Positions 51,320-59,526 of a stretch of DNA of 64,000 nt are shown here, piece by piece. The stretch spans positions 22,330-86,329 of IMG/VR virus record IMGVR_UViG_3300032156_000003; one strand, given 5' to 3'. This DNA comes from a virus. The notes beneath the pieces were generated by a model. It saw only the letters and a list, made by a program, of their open reading frames with translations, was not told where the DNA came from and did not search any database. Position 1 is the first letter of the stretch. Each line of letters begins with the position of its first letter. The position numbers and the translations under genes are program-made.

Positions 51320-51589
51320 ATGCGCGGACGGTGGTTTATTTCTCCACATGCGGTTAGGCGTTTCATGGAGCGTGCGTTGCGCGGTGCAACATACGAAGAG
51401 GCGCTTGAGAAACTGATTGTCGCGTCCGAGACGGCACGACTGATTCGAGAGGACCACAATCCCGGCGTCGACCTGTACAGGACGAAGGCAGAGCCAGGTG
51501 GACGTGGCAGAATACGCCTTCTCGTGTCGCGTCGGTTACCGGGAGCGCCACAACTCATGACGGTTATTGTCGGGGGAAGGGAAGCATAA
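51320..51589 (+). CDS. Small conserved phage-type protein
   Basis: ATG 51320 (RBS gaggtgggcg) gives 89 residues with WFISPHAVRRFMERALRG at the start and a later LIREDHNPGVDLYRTKA. I have seen this 'F-SPHAV-RF-ER' opening in short phage proteins of unknown function. It may be related to BrnT-like folds but that is not certain. The next gene follows after 1 bp. Confidence 0.45.
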   Translation: MRGRWFISPHAVRRFMERALRGATYEEALEKLIVASETARLIREDHNPGVDLYRTKAEPGGRGRIRLLVSRRLPGAPQLMTVIVGGREA

Positions 51590-51590
51590 A

Positions 51591-52226
51591 ATGATTGTAG
51601 AAAATATTGTGTCAGAGATTTCAAAGCTTTCACAATTGGCAGAATCCAAAAGAGTTTACGCGTACAACGCCATCGTGCGCGCCGCGTCAAACATCGTGCG
51701 CGACGTTTCTGGAGACCCGGCGACGTGTCCGCAACTCATCCCGGCAGCAAGGATAGTCGGGAACTCCTACAACCCAAACACGGTCGCCGGTCCAGAACTC
51801 GACCTGCTAGAGCAATCGATGCGCGCAGACGGCATTACGATGTGCGTCGTTGTCATGAAGGATGCAGACGAATGGACGGTTGTAGACGGGTTTCACCGGC
51901 ACAAGGTGGGGACGTCCAGACTTGGACGTCGGTACATTCCATGCTCGGTGATAGACCGTCCATTGGCCGATCGTATGGCTTCGACGATTCGGCATAACAG
52001 AGCGCGTGGTAAACATCAGGTTGAACTCATGGGTGCTCTTGTGCGTAGCATGTTGGGTCTCGGGTGGGATGATGAACGTATTGCTGAATCACTTGGGATG
52101 TCCATAGAGGAGCTTCTCAGATTGAAACAGGTTGTTGGTGTTGCTGTTCTCATGGCCGCCGAGCGATATGGAGAGTTCTACGGACGTGACGATGAGCCTC
52201 CTTTGCCACCGGAGGATGAGCCGTGA
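51591..52226 (+). CDS. ParB-like nuclease-domain protein (IbrB-like)
   Basis: From ATG 51591 (RBS gggaaggga) the 211-residue protein has the ParB/Srx motif VVDGFHRHKV (98-107) and TIRHNRARGKH (132-142), like ParB-family 'N-R' boxes. IbrB-type ParB proteins pair with PAPS-reductase-like IbrA in phages and prophages. The partner at 53014 completes the pair here, separated by one gene of unknown function. Its role may be in DNA binding or modification. Confidence 0.7.
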   Translation: MIVENIVSEISKLSQLAESKRVYAYNAIVRAASNIVRDVSGDPATCPQLIPAARIVGNSYNPNTVAGPELDLLEQSMRADGITMCVVVMKDADEWTVVDGFHRHKVGTSRLGRRYIPCSVIDRPLADRMASTIRHNRARGKHQVELMGALVRSMLGLGWDDERIAESLGMSIEELLRLKQVVGVAVLMAAERYGEFYGRDDEPPLPPEDEP

Positions 52227-53026
52227 GCGGTAATATTTGGATAACAGGTGATCCCAATAATGTCCCGTTGGATAGGGGTGAAAGGTCACTTTGGGTCTAC
52301 TCTGACAAGTGGGTCACACCTGTTGTGGAGCGAAAAATGACATTTGACAAATATCTTAAAGACCCATGGGGTTCCATTGCAGATATTGATCGTGTGATTG
52401 TAGTCGGATTGACGGATATTATCACGCCGTCCAACCGTGTAAAAACAGGTCCATTTCTTACCGAGCCGTGGCGCGGACCAATGCGAGAAAGCATTGACCG
52501 TAGGTTATTTATAGGAGAACCGTGGCGCGCATGGTGGCACTGGGGATGTGTTGGTGGTAAATGGGATGATATAAATCACAGTTTCGCGTTGGAGGGGAAA
52601 TGGAATCAAGCAATGGATGGGAGGATAACTGACCCGTGTTCAATTGCTGAATTCTTACGAGTCGGGAAAGGCACAATCAAAACACATCGGAGCGCGCCTA
52701 CATTTGGTGGAATTCACATTGATGTCAGAGCAGTATCCAATGATATACGGAACGCCTATGAAAAAGAGAAGGCACGAGCTTTCGAAGAAGAAACCACGTG
52801 GCGAGGTGTAGTTAAACGGCTAGGTGCGTTTGCACAATCGAATTGCCCATGGCGCGTTATGCCGTCACGAATGAATCTGTTTAAGGTTTTGGGTGAACTC
52901 ATCCCTCCTAGAATTGTTGCGACGGACCTTCCAGTAGATACGCTGGTCTCCGATTGGCATAGCAAAACCGTACAACTTGTTGATTGTATTGTAAAAGAAT
53001 TCACGGGGACGCAATGGACACGCTAA
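52223..53026 (+). CDS. Unknown AT-richer protein between ParB- and CysH-like genes
   Basis: The 267-residue protein from GTG 52223 is rich in Trp, with no motif I know; there is a strand-like VIVVGLTDIITP near residue 58. It is AT-richer than the neighbours and lies inside an IbrB/IbrA-like unit, overlapping both partners. It may be a specific component of this phage's modification unit. Confidence 0.5.
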   Translation: MSGNIWITGDPNNVPLDRGERSLWVYSDKWVTPVVERKMTFDKYLKDPWGSIADIDRVIVVGLTDIITPSNRVKTGPFLTEPWRGPMRESIDRRLFIGEPWRAWWHWGCVGGKWDDINHSFALEGKWNQAMDGRITDPCSIAEFLRVGKGTIKTHRSAPTFGGIHIDVRAVSNDIRNAYEKEKARAFEEETTWRGVVKRLGAFAQSNCPWRVMPSRMNLFKVLGELIPPRIVATDLPVDTLVSDWHSKTVQLVDCIVKEFTGTQWTR

Positions 53027-54066
53027 CGGTATCAGTAAGGCGCATCAGATGGTTATTTCGGGAATTTCCGCGCGTTGTGGTGAGCGTATCCAGCGGGAAG
53101 GATTCGACCGTCCTCTACCACCTCGCACTGACGGAGGCGGAGCGCGCAGGACGGAAGGTCGAGGTGTTCTTCCTCGACCAGGAGGCCGAGTATCAATCCT
53201 CAATTGACATCATCTCACAATGGATGCGGCACCCGCTCGTGATTCCCAAGTGGTATCAGGTTCCGCTGTTGCTAACGAACGCAACATCCCACAGGGATGT
53301 TTTCCTACGGGCCTGGTGGCCCGGTGAGAAGTGGATCAGGGATAAGGACCCGATTGCAATCAGCGAGATTGATGGGCACTACCCAAACAGGTTCTACGAT
53401 TTTTTCCCGTGGATAGAGGCCCAGGCGAGTGAGAAGACGGCGTTCCTCGTCGGGATTCGGATGTGGGAGTCACTCAATCGCCAGCGTGCGACGAAGATCC
53501 ACGCTGGGTATGAAAACTACGGATGGAGCACGAAGACCAAGAACCCGTTGTCGTTCCGGTTCTATCCTATCTACCATTGGCAACCGAGGTACATTTGGAA
53601 GTACATTGCGGACAGTGGCGTTCCATATAACAACGTTTACAATAAGATGTACATGAAGTCGGGAGTCGACCTGTGCAAAATGCGCGTAAGCAATCTCGTA
53701 CACGAGCAAGCGTATCGATCGCTACTTTCATTGCAAGAGTACGAGCCAGAAACCTACGAACGTCTCATCACCAGACTCGGCGGAGTACACGCTGCGGCAC
53801 TCTACGCGAACGAACAAGGCATATATAAGGCTGACAAACTTCCGACCGCTCATCCGTCGTGGTTATCATACAGAGACTATCTTTTGGAAACCACGCCAAG
53901 CGAATACAAGGAAAGATTTTCCAAGAGATTTTCCCGACAGCATACAGACGAGGCTACCTGCAAACAACAGGTCAAACAGCTGTTGTCCAATGATTGGGAG
54001 GGAAACCTACCCATCTTGCGCCCAAAGGCGGAAAGGCTGCGGGAGACGTGGTGGAACAGATTATAG
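53014..54066 (+). CDS. PAPS-reductase-like protein (IbrA-like, DUF3440-type)
   Basis: ATG 53014 overlaps the previous gene by 13 bp. The 350-residue protein has SSGKDS (26-31) in VVVSVSSGKDSTVLYH and a long IbrA-type region (FLDQEAEYQSSI; FRFYPIYHWQPRYIWKYI). The C-terminal ~100 residues (ITRLGGVHAAALYANEQG) match the extension seen in IbrA homologues. It has no APS-reductase Cys pattern. With ParB-like 51591 it probably forms an IbrB/IbrA pair. Confidence 0.75.
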   Translation: MDTLTVSVRRIRWLFREFPRVVVSVSSGKDSTVLYHLALTEAERAGRKVEVFFLDQEAEYQSSIDIISQWMRHPLVIPKWYQVPLLLTNATSHRDVFLRAWWPGEKWIRDKDPIAISEIDGHYPNRFYDFFPWIEAQASEKTAFLVGIRMWESLNRQRATKIHAGYENYGWSTKTKNPLSFRFYPIYHWQPRYIWKYIADSGVPYNNVYNKMYMKSGVDLCKMRVSNLVHEQAYRSLLSLQEYEPETYERLITRLGGVHAAALYANEQGIYKADKLPTAHPSWLSYRDYLLETTPSEYKERFSKRFSRQHTDEATCKQQVKQLLSNDWEGNLPILRPKAERLRETWWNRL

Positions 54067-54704
54067 AGTCGACATGGTCCGGCATAGTGATGACGCACCC
54101 ATCCCGCGCACATCAACAGAACTGGTTTCATGGGTGGCCACGCATGGTTGATCCCGGGATAGGGCTCACGCGGAACTTCTGCGAGGCGATGAGGAGCGCA
54201 GCAACCGCAGGGGAGACGTGGTCCGTCGTCGCACAGGATGACGTTGAACCGTGTCGCGGTTTGGTATCCAATTTGGGGCGGATTCTCGGCGAAGTTCCAT
54301 TCGGTTTTGGTGTAGTTTCTTTTTTTTCCATCGGGAGGGTTCGCGATTGGAATGACATTCGGAGTGGGGTAAGGTGGAGGGCTCATAGGCGAGGAGAATT
54401 ACTTTGGATTTTGCTCCTAGCCGTCCGCACAGAAATTGCGCATGCGGTCGCTAACGGAGTCGAGATGCAGAGGCGACCGGCCGATGCAAACGGCTGTCGC
54501 CATACCACAACCGGATGTGATGAGCGCCTTTCGTTGTGGCTCGACGCGAACGGGGTCATGTCGGCAACACACCTTCCTAGCCTGGTGCAGCATCGCGGGG
54601 AAAGGTCGTTGGCAGGGCACGGGTGGACAATAGGTGGAAGGGCTAGAGTATCACCTACCTATTCGTACAACACGCTGGAAGCCCTGTATGGAGAATGGCA
54701 ATGA
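54051..54704 (+). CDS. Glycosyltransferase-like protein (GT-A type)
   Basis: I place the start at GTG 54051 (or 54048), after gggaga, overlapping the CysH-like gene; the open frame reaches upstream without RBS. The 217-residue protein has SGIVMTHPSRAH, VVAQDDVEP (a D-x-D-like metal site) and ERLSLWLDANGV followed by PSLVQHRGERS, typical of small phage GT-A folds. It may add sugars to modified bases beside the PAPS-reductase-like gene. The role is inferred. Confidence 0.65.
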   Translation: MEQIIESTWSGIVMTHPSRAHQQNWFHGWPRMVDPGIGLTRNFCEAMRSAATAGETWSVVAQDDVEPCRGLVSNLGRILGEVPFGFGVVSFFSIGRVRDWNDIRSGVRWRAHRRGELLWILLLAVRTEIAHAVANGVEMQRRPADANGCRHTTTGCDERLSLWLDANGVMSATHLPSLVQHRGERSLAGHGWTIGGRARVSPTYSYNTLEALYGEWQ

Positions 54705-56412
54705 CCACGTGCTTGTGGTGTGCCAGACCCACGTGCAACGCCAGTGGCAACGGGCGATAGGTTCCCTGTTCGACCTCCCATGCGGCGGGCAGGGCGCGCT
54801 TGTCGAGACGCCGTGGGAGAGGGCCGTGCGTCGCGGGCAGGCCATGGCACCCATCCTGCGAACGCTCACGCCGTATAGCATCCCGGACACGCCGTTCACC
54901 ATCGTGCACTACGGGCTTCTTTCGGCGTGGCAGAAGACCCTTGACGAGCGCGGATACCCCGTCGTCATTTTCGATGAGGTGCAGGAACTTCGGCACTCGG
55001 GAAGCCTGAAATACTCGGCTGCGTCGCTACTGTCATCGGCCGCCGACTGTGTGTGGGGTCTGTCCGGTACCCCCATCTACGGCTACGGCGGAGAGATTTG
55101 GAACGTGCTGAACGCAATAGACTTTCACTGCCTCGGTTCATACGACGCCTTCTCTCGCGAGTGGTGCGCGGGGTACGGCGAGAAGGTGATAGAGAAGCCG
55201 GACGTGCTCGGGGACTACCTTCGGCGCGAAGGGCTCATGCTGCGACGTCGACAGGCAGAGGTACAGCCGGACCTACCGCCCATCATGCGTCGCGTCCAAG
55301 ACGTTGACCACGATGAGTCGTTGCACGCGGAGTTGATGAAAACGGCCGTAGCACAGGCACGCGGATTCAACCAACTTGAATGGCACCGACGCGGGCAAAC
55401 GGCACGTGACATCGACAGGGCGTCCCGACATGCGGCCGGGGTAGCCAAGGCTCACCAGGTCGGCGCGTTTGTGGCGGGGCTGCTGGAAGCCGGAGAACGA
55501 CCCCTCGTGTTCGCCTGGCACCACGACGTCCACGACATCCTGCAAACTACGCTGTCTGCCTACTCGCCGTCCGTGCTCACCGGGCGCGAGACCGAAGCGC
55601 AAAAGGACAAGGCGCTACAGCGGTTCATCGAAGGAAAGACCGACGTGGCGTTGATGTCCCTACGAACTGCGGCCGGTCTCGACGGCCTACAGGCCAGGGC
55701 GACTTGCGTGGTGATGGCAGAACTCGATTGGTCGCCAGCCGTGCATGGTCAGTGCGAAACTAGGGCGGCCCGGCTTGGAGTCGACGGCAATGTGAAGGAA
55801 ATCCCGAGCTACTATTGCGTTGCGCAAACCGGATACGACATGGTGATGATGGATGTGCTCGGGCTCAAGACCTCTCAATTTGTCGGCATCATGGGAGACG
55901 TGCCGGAGTCGTCCGAGGACAGGAAGGCGCAAGACGAGGCTGTGGCGCGGCGCATTCAGATGCTCATTCAACGGCTGTCGGGAACCGAAACTAAACTGGA
56001 ACCGCGCGGCATCGTCGAGATGTTGGAAAACGGGGAAGTCATTTGGGTAGTGTATCAGTTTGAAGTTCCGGGCCAGAGTCGTGAAAAATTATCGGAGAGC
56101 AGCGATCTCCCCAGCGGCGCATGGCGCGATACCGAGGTGCCGAACCATCGTGCGCAAGTGCCCGACCTCAATCTCAGCATTCGACTTTTTCTTCTTGTGC
56201 GGTCCCTTCGGAAGGTTCGGGAAGGTCATCGGGCCGAACCGCACCAGCCAGTTATGTTCACGCTCGGTCATCGTGAATCCCGGAGCGCACTTTTCAAGCA
56301 TTTCTCTAATCTGCTTGAGAGGAATCGTTCCGAACGACGACATGGCTTACCTAGGCCGCTTCCTCTATCGAGTCGATCTGATTTTGGGCTGGCGTCGTCT
56401 GGCTCATCTTGA
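54688..56412 (+). CDS. Truncated SNF2-type helicase lacking Walker A
   Basis: The frame opens after a TAG at 54631 with a GTG at 54634; I prefer ATG 54688. It starts at motif Ia (HVLVVCQTHVQRQW), then motif II FDEVQ, motif III GLSGTPIYG, and C-terminal VVFAWHH-like, FIEGKTDVALMSLRTAAGLD and the motif VI Q-ETRAARLG. There is no G-x-GKT upstream, so ATP binding is lost or supplied by another protein. The last ~110 codons (from ~56089) run antisense to the HicA-like gene and are probably not conserved. A related intact helicase lies at 40326. Confidence 0.7.
   Translation: MENGNDHVLVVCQTHVQRQWQRAIGSLFDLPCGGQGALVETPWERAVRRGQAMAPILRTLTPYSIPDTPFTIVHYGLLSAWQKTLDERGYPVVIFDEVQELRHSGSLKYSAASLLSSAADCVWGLSGTPIYGYGGEIWNVLNAIDFHCLGSYDAFSREWCAGYGEKVIEKPDVLGDYLRREGLMLRRRQAEVQPDLPPIMRRVQDVDHDESLHAELMKTAVAQARGFNQLEWHRRGQTARDIDRASRHAAGVAKAHQVGAFVAGLLEAGERPLVFAWHHDVHDILQTTLSAYSPSVLTGRETEAQKDKALQRFIEGKTDVALMSLRTAAGLDGLQARATCVVMAELDWSPAVHGQCETRAARLGVDGNVKEIPSYYCVAQTGYDMVMMDVLGLKTSQFVGIMGDVPESSEDRKAQDEAVARRIQMLIQRLSGTETKLEPRGIVEMLENGEVIWVVYQFEVPGQSREKLSESSDLPSGAWRDTEVPNHRAQVPDLNLSIRLFLLVRSLRKVREGHRAEPHQPVMFTLGHRESRSALFKHFSNLLERNRSERRHGLPRPLPLSSRSDFGLASSGSS
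56089..56343 (-). CDS. hicA: HicA-like toxin (mRNA interferase)
   Basis: Read on the minus strand (ATG at 56343), the 84-residue protein has a KQIREMLEKCAPGF opening and ends with IEVGHLRTMVRHLGI, close to the HicA 'I-GTLR-ILKQ-GI' end. The canonical GSHHIF block is replaced by a less clear stretch (REHNWLVRFGPM), and Lys-rich segment follows. The gene is 7 bp downstream of the HicB-like antitoxin gene. HicA proteins cut mRNA when unopposed. Confidence 0.55.
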   Translation of the reverse strand: MSSFGTIPLKQIREMLEKCAPGFTMTEREHNWLVRFGPMTFPNLPKGPHKKKKSNAEIEVGHLRTMVRHLGIAPCAAGEIAALR

Positions 56413-56818
56413 TTTCGGAGATCGACAACCCAGGAGTCCGGGCATCTGCATCAACTCGGTTGAGGCCGTCCAGGGCCAACCCTGTGCGGCGTACCTCGGC
56501 GAGGGCTTCGGACCATTCCTCGGCGTTGGGGCGGTTGATCTGCGCGAAGAAACCGATAACCTGATCCCGAAAATTAGCGAAATCTGGTGCGTCGGCCGCT
56601 ATGTCGAACAGAACGGAGTTGTAGCTGTCCCTGAACCGGCACAGGGCCGTCCCGCGATCCTCTCCACCTGCGGCGAGGCCACCAGGTTGGACACCATACA
56701 TCCAGAACCCGTCCCCCTCATCGCTTAGCAAGACCTGTCCACGGATGTCCACGCCAGCCACGAAACCGGTGCCAGCAATCAGGTTACGGAACGAAAAAAT
56801 CATGGGATACTTTTTCAT
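56351..56818 (-). CDS. hicB: HicB-like antitoxin
   Basis: From ATG 56818 (minus) the 155-residue protein has a beta-strand opening (MKKYPMIFSFRNLIAGTGFV), a turn with VDIRGQVLLS and a helix, like the partial RNase H fold of HicB antitoxins. It lies directly before the HicA-like gene and has an RBS (gaggt). A minus-strand promoter is at 56867-56895. The pair forms a likely toxin-antitoxin module within the island. Confidence 0.5.
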   Translation of the reverse strand: MKKYPMIFSFRNLIAGTGFVAGVDIRGQVLLSDEGDGFWMYGVQPGGLAAGGEDRGTALCRFRDSYNSVLFDIAADAPDFANFRDQVIGFFAQINRPNAEEWSEALAEVRRTGLALDGLNRVDADARTPGLSISEIKMSQTTPAQNQIDSIEEAA

Positions 56819-56866
56819 AGTGACCTCTGGAGGCTGTGCCGATGGCCTCCGCATGGTTCTGTATAT

Positions 56867-56895
56867 AAGATAGTGCCGCCCAAGGGGTAGGGCAA
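56867..56895 (-). promoter_or_regulatory. Minus-strand promoter of the HicBA-like pair
   Basis: On the minus strand TTGCCC (56895-56890) and TATCTT (56872-56867) are 17 bp apart. They precede the HicB-like start at 56818. Confidence 0.4.
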
Positions 56896-56937
56896 CAATG
56901 GAGCCCTTGTCAACGCCGAACATGAGTTCAGGGATGG

Positions 56938-57765
56938 TTACGGGTTGAGCATACCGACCAACTCTTCGATGCTCCACACGTGATCCGCGACTCCCGCTTC
57001 CATGACCGGGGTGACGCGCAGGGTCTTGTGAATCCGGCAGAAGTTGTAGTGCATGAAGTGGAGCGCGACGGCCGCGATGTGGTTCTCCACCTTCTTGCTG
57101 AAAGCGTTGGTCAACCGCGTGAACCGCCGCATGCTCATCCGCATCGTGAGGTTCTGGCGCTCTACGTAGCTCGTGGAGATGTGTTTGGGGTCGGGGTTGC
57201 CGGTTACCACGTCGGTCTCCGTCCCGGTGCACACGGGCGGGCTATAGCGCTTCTCGCCGTTGGGGTCCGTGCCGTACAGCTTTATGAGCACCGCGTAGTC
57301 AATCTCGGAACCGAACGCGCCTTCGACAGCCTGAAGGTACGGCTTGTGACCGTCGCTCGTGAGCTGCACGCGCTTCGCAAGGCGGGAGGCCAAGTCCGAG
57401 ATGAACTGCGCGGCGTCTTCGGCGTTCCTACCGCCGACGTGCCAAGAGGGAACCAACTTCGTGTCCGCGTCGATAGCCGTCCAGGTCCAGACGTCGCCGA
57501 TGCCCTTCTCACCCCTCATGTTCGCGGGGATGTTCTTCTGCTTGGCGTAGACGAAGGACCAGATCTCGTCGACCTGGACGCGCTCGCAAGGCAGTTTGAC
57601 GAGCGTTTTGTGCTGGTAGGCATCGCAGGCCGCGCCGAGGTCTAGGAGCAACTTGATGACGGTGTTGATCGCGGTGTCGGTCATGCGGGCCGTGGCACGG
57701 AGGCTGTTTCCCTCGACCAGCGCCGCGACGATCCGAACCTGCTTCTCTTTTGTGATCCTGTTCAT
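56938..57765 (-). CDS. IS1-type transposase
   Basis: On the minus strand the 275-residue protein has an N-terminal helix-turn-helix (RIVAALVEGNSLRATARMT), and the DDE residues D66 (VQVDEIW), D138 (TSDGH) and E202 (YVERQN) with correct spacing for the IS1-like family annotated in many genomes. It catalyses transposon movement. I could not define terminal inverted repeats, so an element boundary is not shown. It may have brought in the flanking toxin-antitoxin genes. Confidence 0.8.
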   Translation of the reverse strand: MNRITKEKQVRIVAALVEGNSLRATARMTDTAINTVIKLLLDLGAACDAYQHKTLVKLPCERVQVDEIWSFVYAKQKNIPANMRGEKGIGDVWTWTAIDADTKLVPSWHVGGRNAEDAAQFISDLASRLAKRVQLTSDGHKPYLQAVEGAFGSEIDYAVLIKLYGTDPNGEKRYSPPVCTGTETDVVTGNPDPKHISTSYVERQNLTMRMSMRRFTRLTNAFSKKVENHIAAVALHFMHYNFCRIHKTLRVTPVMEAGVADHVWSIEELVGMLNP

Positions 57766-57769
57766 AACT

Positions 57770-57800
57770 ATAATATGCTACAGCGCTCAAGCATTGTCAA
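57770..57800 (-). promoter_or_regulatory. Minus-strand promoter of the transposase
   Basis: On the minus strand TTGACA (57800-57795) is followed by TATTAT (57775-57770) with a 19-bp spacer. It borders the 29-bp palindrome at 57801. Confidence 0.4.
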
Positions 57801-57829
57801 GCTCTTTTTGTCAGTTTGACAAAAAGAGC
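57801..57829 (+). repeat. Perfect 13-bp inverted repeat with 3-nt loop
   Basis: GCTCTTTTTGTCA (57801-57813) and TGACAAAAAGAGC (57817-57829) form a 29-bp palindrome between the divergent transposase and XRE-ImmA genes. Its position abutting the transposase -35 box suggests an operator for the XRE protein. Confidence 0.7.
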
Positions 57830-57871
57830 AGAATGCCTGTTGACGGTCATTTTTGATGGTGCTACAAGGAA

Positions 57872-59032
57872 ATGGTCATGAAGAACACCACCTCCACTAC
57901 TACAGAATTTCGAACTCCAGGGCAGTACATTGAAAAACTATTGCGCGAACGTGGATGGACCCAGCGCGTGCTGGCAATAGTGCTGGAACACGACGAAACC
58001 GGCCTCAATAAAATTGTAGCCGGGAAGAGACCAGTGGCGGCTGGCTTGGCCATCGCCCTTGGAGAAGTGTTTGGAGTTGCTCCAGAGATGTTTTTGGAAC
58101 TTCAAAAATCATACGATTTGGCTCAGGCCAGAATTGTGGAACGACCGGACCCTGGGCGCACAACCCGAGCGCATCTTTTTGGAGATCTTCCAGTCGCTGA
58201 GATGATTAAGCGTCGATGGCTAGACGCAGAAAGTATGCGCGATGTGGCAATGGTTGAGGCTTCATTAATAAAGTTTTTTGGTGTGAATTCGACGGATGAA
58301 ATAGAAGTCCTCCCACATGCCGCGAAAAAGACTTGCGTTACCGGCCAAGTGACACCGCCTCAACTGGCATGGCTATATCGCGTCAAGGAAATTGCTGGGG
58401 AGATGATCGTCGGCAGGTATTCGGCGAATGGAATGCGAACGGCAGTAACAAAATTGAGTGCGCTTCTGGCATCGGCAGAAGAGGCCAGAAAGGTCCCCCG
58501 CATACTGGCAGAGTCGGGTGTCCGATATGTGATTGTCGAGTCATTGCCAGGAGCAAAGATTGACGGTGTTGCATTCTGGTTGAATGATTCTTCACCCGTC
58601 ATCGGCATGACCATGAGATATGATCGTCTCGATAATTTCTGGTTTGTTCTTCGACACGAATTAGAACATATTTTACGTTTGCATGGTCATTCTTCTGTAA
58701 TGTTAGATTCGGAGCTTGAAGGAGAACGCGCCGGACTTGGAGAGAGCATTTCCGAAGAGGAACGAGAGGCCAACGTGGCCGCCGCAGAGTTTTGTGTTCC
58801 ACAGCGGCAACTTGAAAAATTCATAGCGCGAAAAAGTCCATTGTTTTCCGAGAGAGATATTCTCGGCTTTGCGAACACACTGCAAATCCATCCTGGTCTT
58901 GTTGCAGGACAGTTGCAGCACAAGACCGGACGGTACGACCGTTTCAAGAATCATCAAGTGAAAGTGCGATCTATCGTTGCCCCTGGCGCGATGGTCGATG
59001 GGTGGGGTGATGTTGCCCCTGTTGGAATGTAA
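57872..59032 (+). CDS. XRE regulator with ImmA/IrrE metallopeptidase domain
   Basis: The 386-residue protein (start 57872, or 57878 after AAGGA) has an N-terminal XRE HTH at about residues 16-66 (YIEKLLRERGWTQRVLAIVL) and a C-terminal zinc peptidase domain with HELEH (262-266) in FVLRHELEHILRLHGH. This fusion is found in HigA-type antitoxins and in ImmA regulators that cut repressors of mobile elements. Its DNA is less GC-rich than average, so recent transfer is likely. The adjacent gene may be its partner. Confidence 0.75.
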   Translation: MVMKNTTSTTTEFRTPGQYIEKLLRERGWTQRVLAIVLEHDETGLNKIVAGKRPVAAGLAIALGEVFGVAPEMFLELQKSYDLAQARIVERPDPGRTTRAHLFGDLPVAEMIKRRWLDAESMRDVAMVEASLIKFFGVNSTDEIEVLPHAAKKTCVTGQVTPPQLAWLYRVKEIAGEMIVGRYSANGMRTAVTKLSALLASAEEARKVPRILAESGVRYVIVESLPGAKIDGVAFWLNDSSPVIGMTMRYDRLDNFWFVLRHELEHILRLHGHSSVMLDSELEGERAGLGESISEEEREANVAAAEFCVPQRQLEKFIARKSPLFSERDILGFANTLQIHPGLVAGQLQHKTGRYDRFKNHQVKVRSIVAPGAMVDGWGDVAPVGM

Positions 59033-59043
59033 GGAGTAGAGCG

Positions 59044-59526
59044 ATGGCAAGGAAACATCAGGAATGGCAAAGTGTAATACGACAATACAGACTCGAAACA
59101 GGACAGAAGGAAGTCGATATTCACGACGTTGTAAAATACGCAGTGGAAAAACTTAGATGGAGTCCCCCGAGTCCAACCGACCCGATGGAGATGCTTGCCA
59201 GGGAGTGCGCCAGGTCGTTGCGCGAAGAGACGCGAACGGATAGCAAGACCGGAAGACCATACCGAGTCAATCATGCCTACAGGGTGGGTTCTGGAGATGG
59301 ACAGTTAACGCTATGGATTGATATCGAAGATGCGACTCGTAAGCAGATGCACCTATCGTTAATGCAACGTCGCGAACAGATGGTTGGTGATGCGGTTCAG
59401 TTATCCTTTGATATGGATCACTGGAACGGAATTCATCCAGGCGAAGAGCCAATATCTGTTCCGCTCGATTTTGAACCTGACGTCGAATGGCGGAAGAATT
59501 CTGAATCAGAAGGGAAGGCGAGTTAG
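59044..59526 (+). CDS. Unknown partner of the XRE-ImmA gene
   Basis: The 160-residue protein has an AAGGAG RBS 11 bp after the XRE-ImmA gene, so it is cotranscribed. No toxin motif is visible; there is a helical middle (ECARSLREETRTDSKTGRPY). Such genes follow XRE-ImmA antitoxins in other genomes, but I do not know the function. It may be the toxin of the pair. Confidence 0.5.
   Translation: MARKHQEWQSVIRQYRLETGQKEVDIHDVVKYAVEKLRWSPPSPTDPMEMLARECARSLREETRTDSKTGRPYRVNHAYRVGSGDGQLTLWIDIEDATRKQMHLSLMQRREQMVGDAVQLSFDMDHWNGIHPGEEPISVPLDFEPDVEWRKNSESEGKAS

Noticed and set aside
56980-57645. Plus-strand frame of 221 codons opposite the IS1-type transposase
   Set aside because: The minus strand encodes a DDE transposase with correct residue spacing; the plus frame lacks RBS and motifs.
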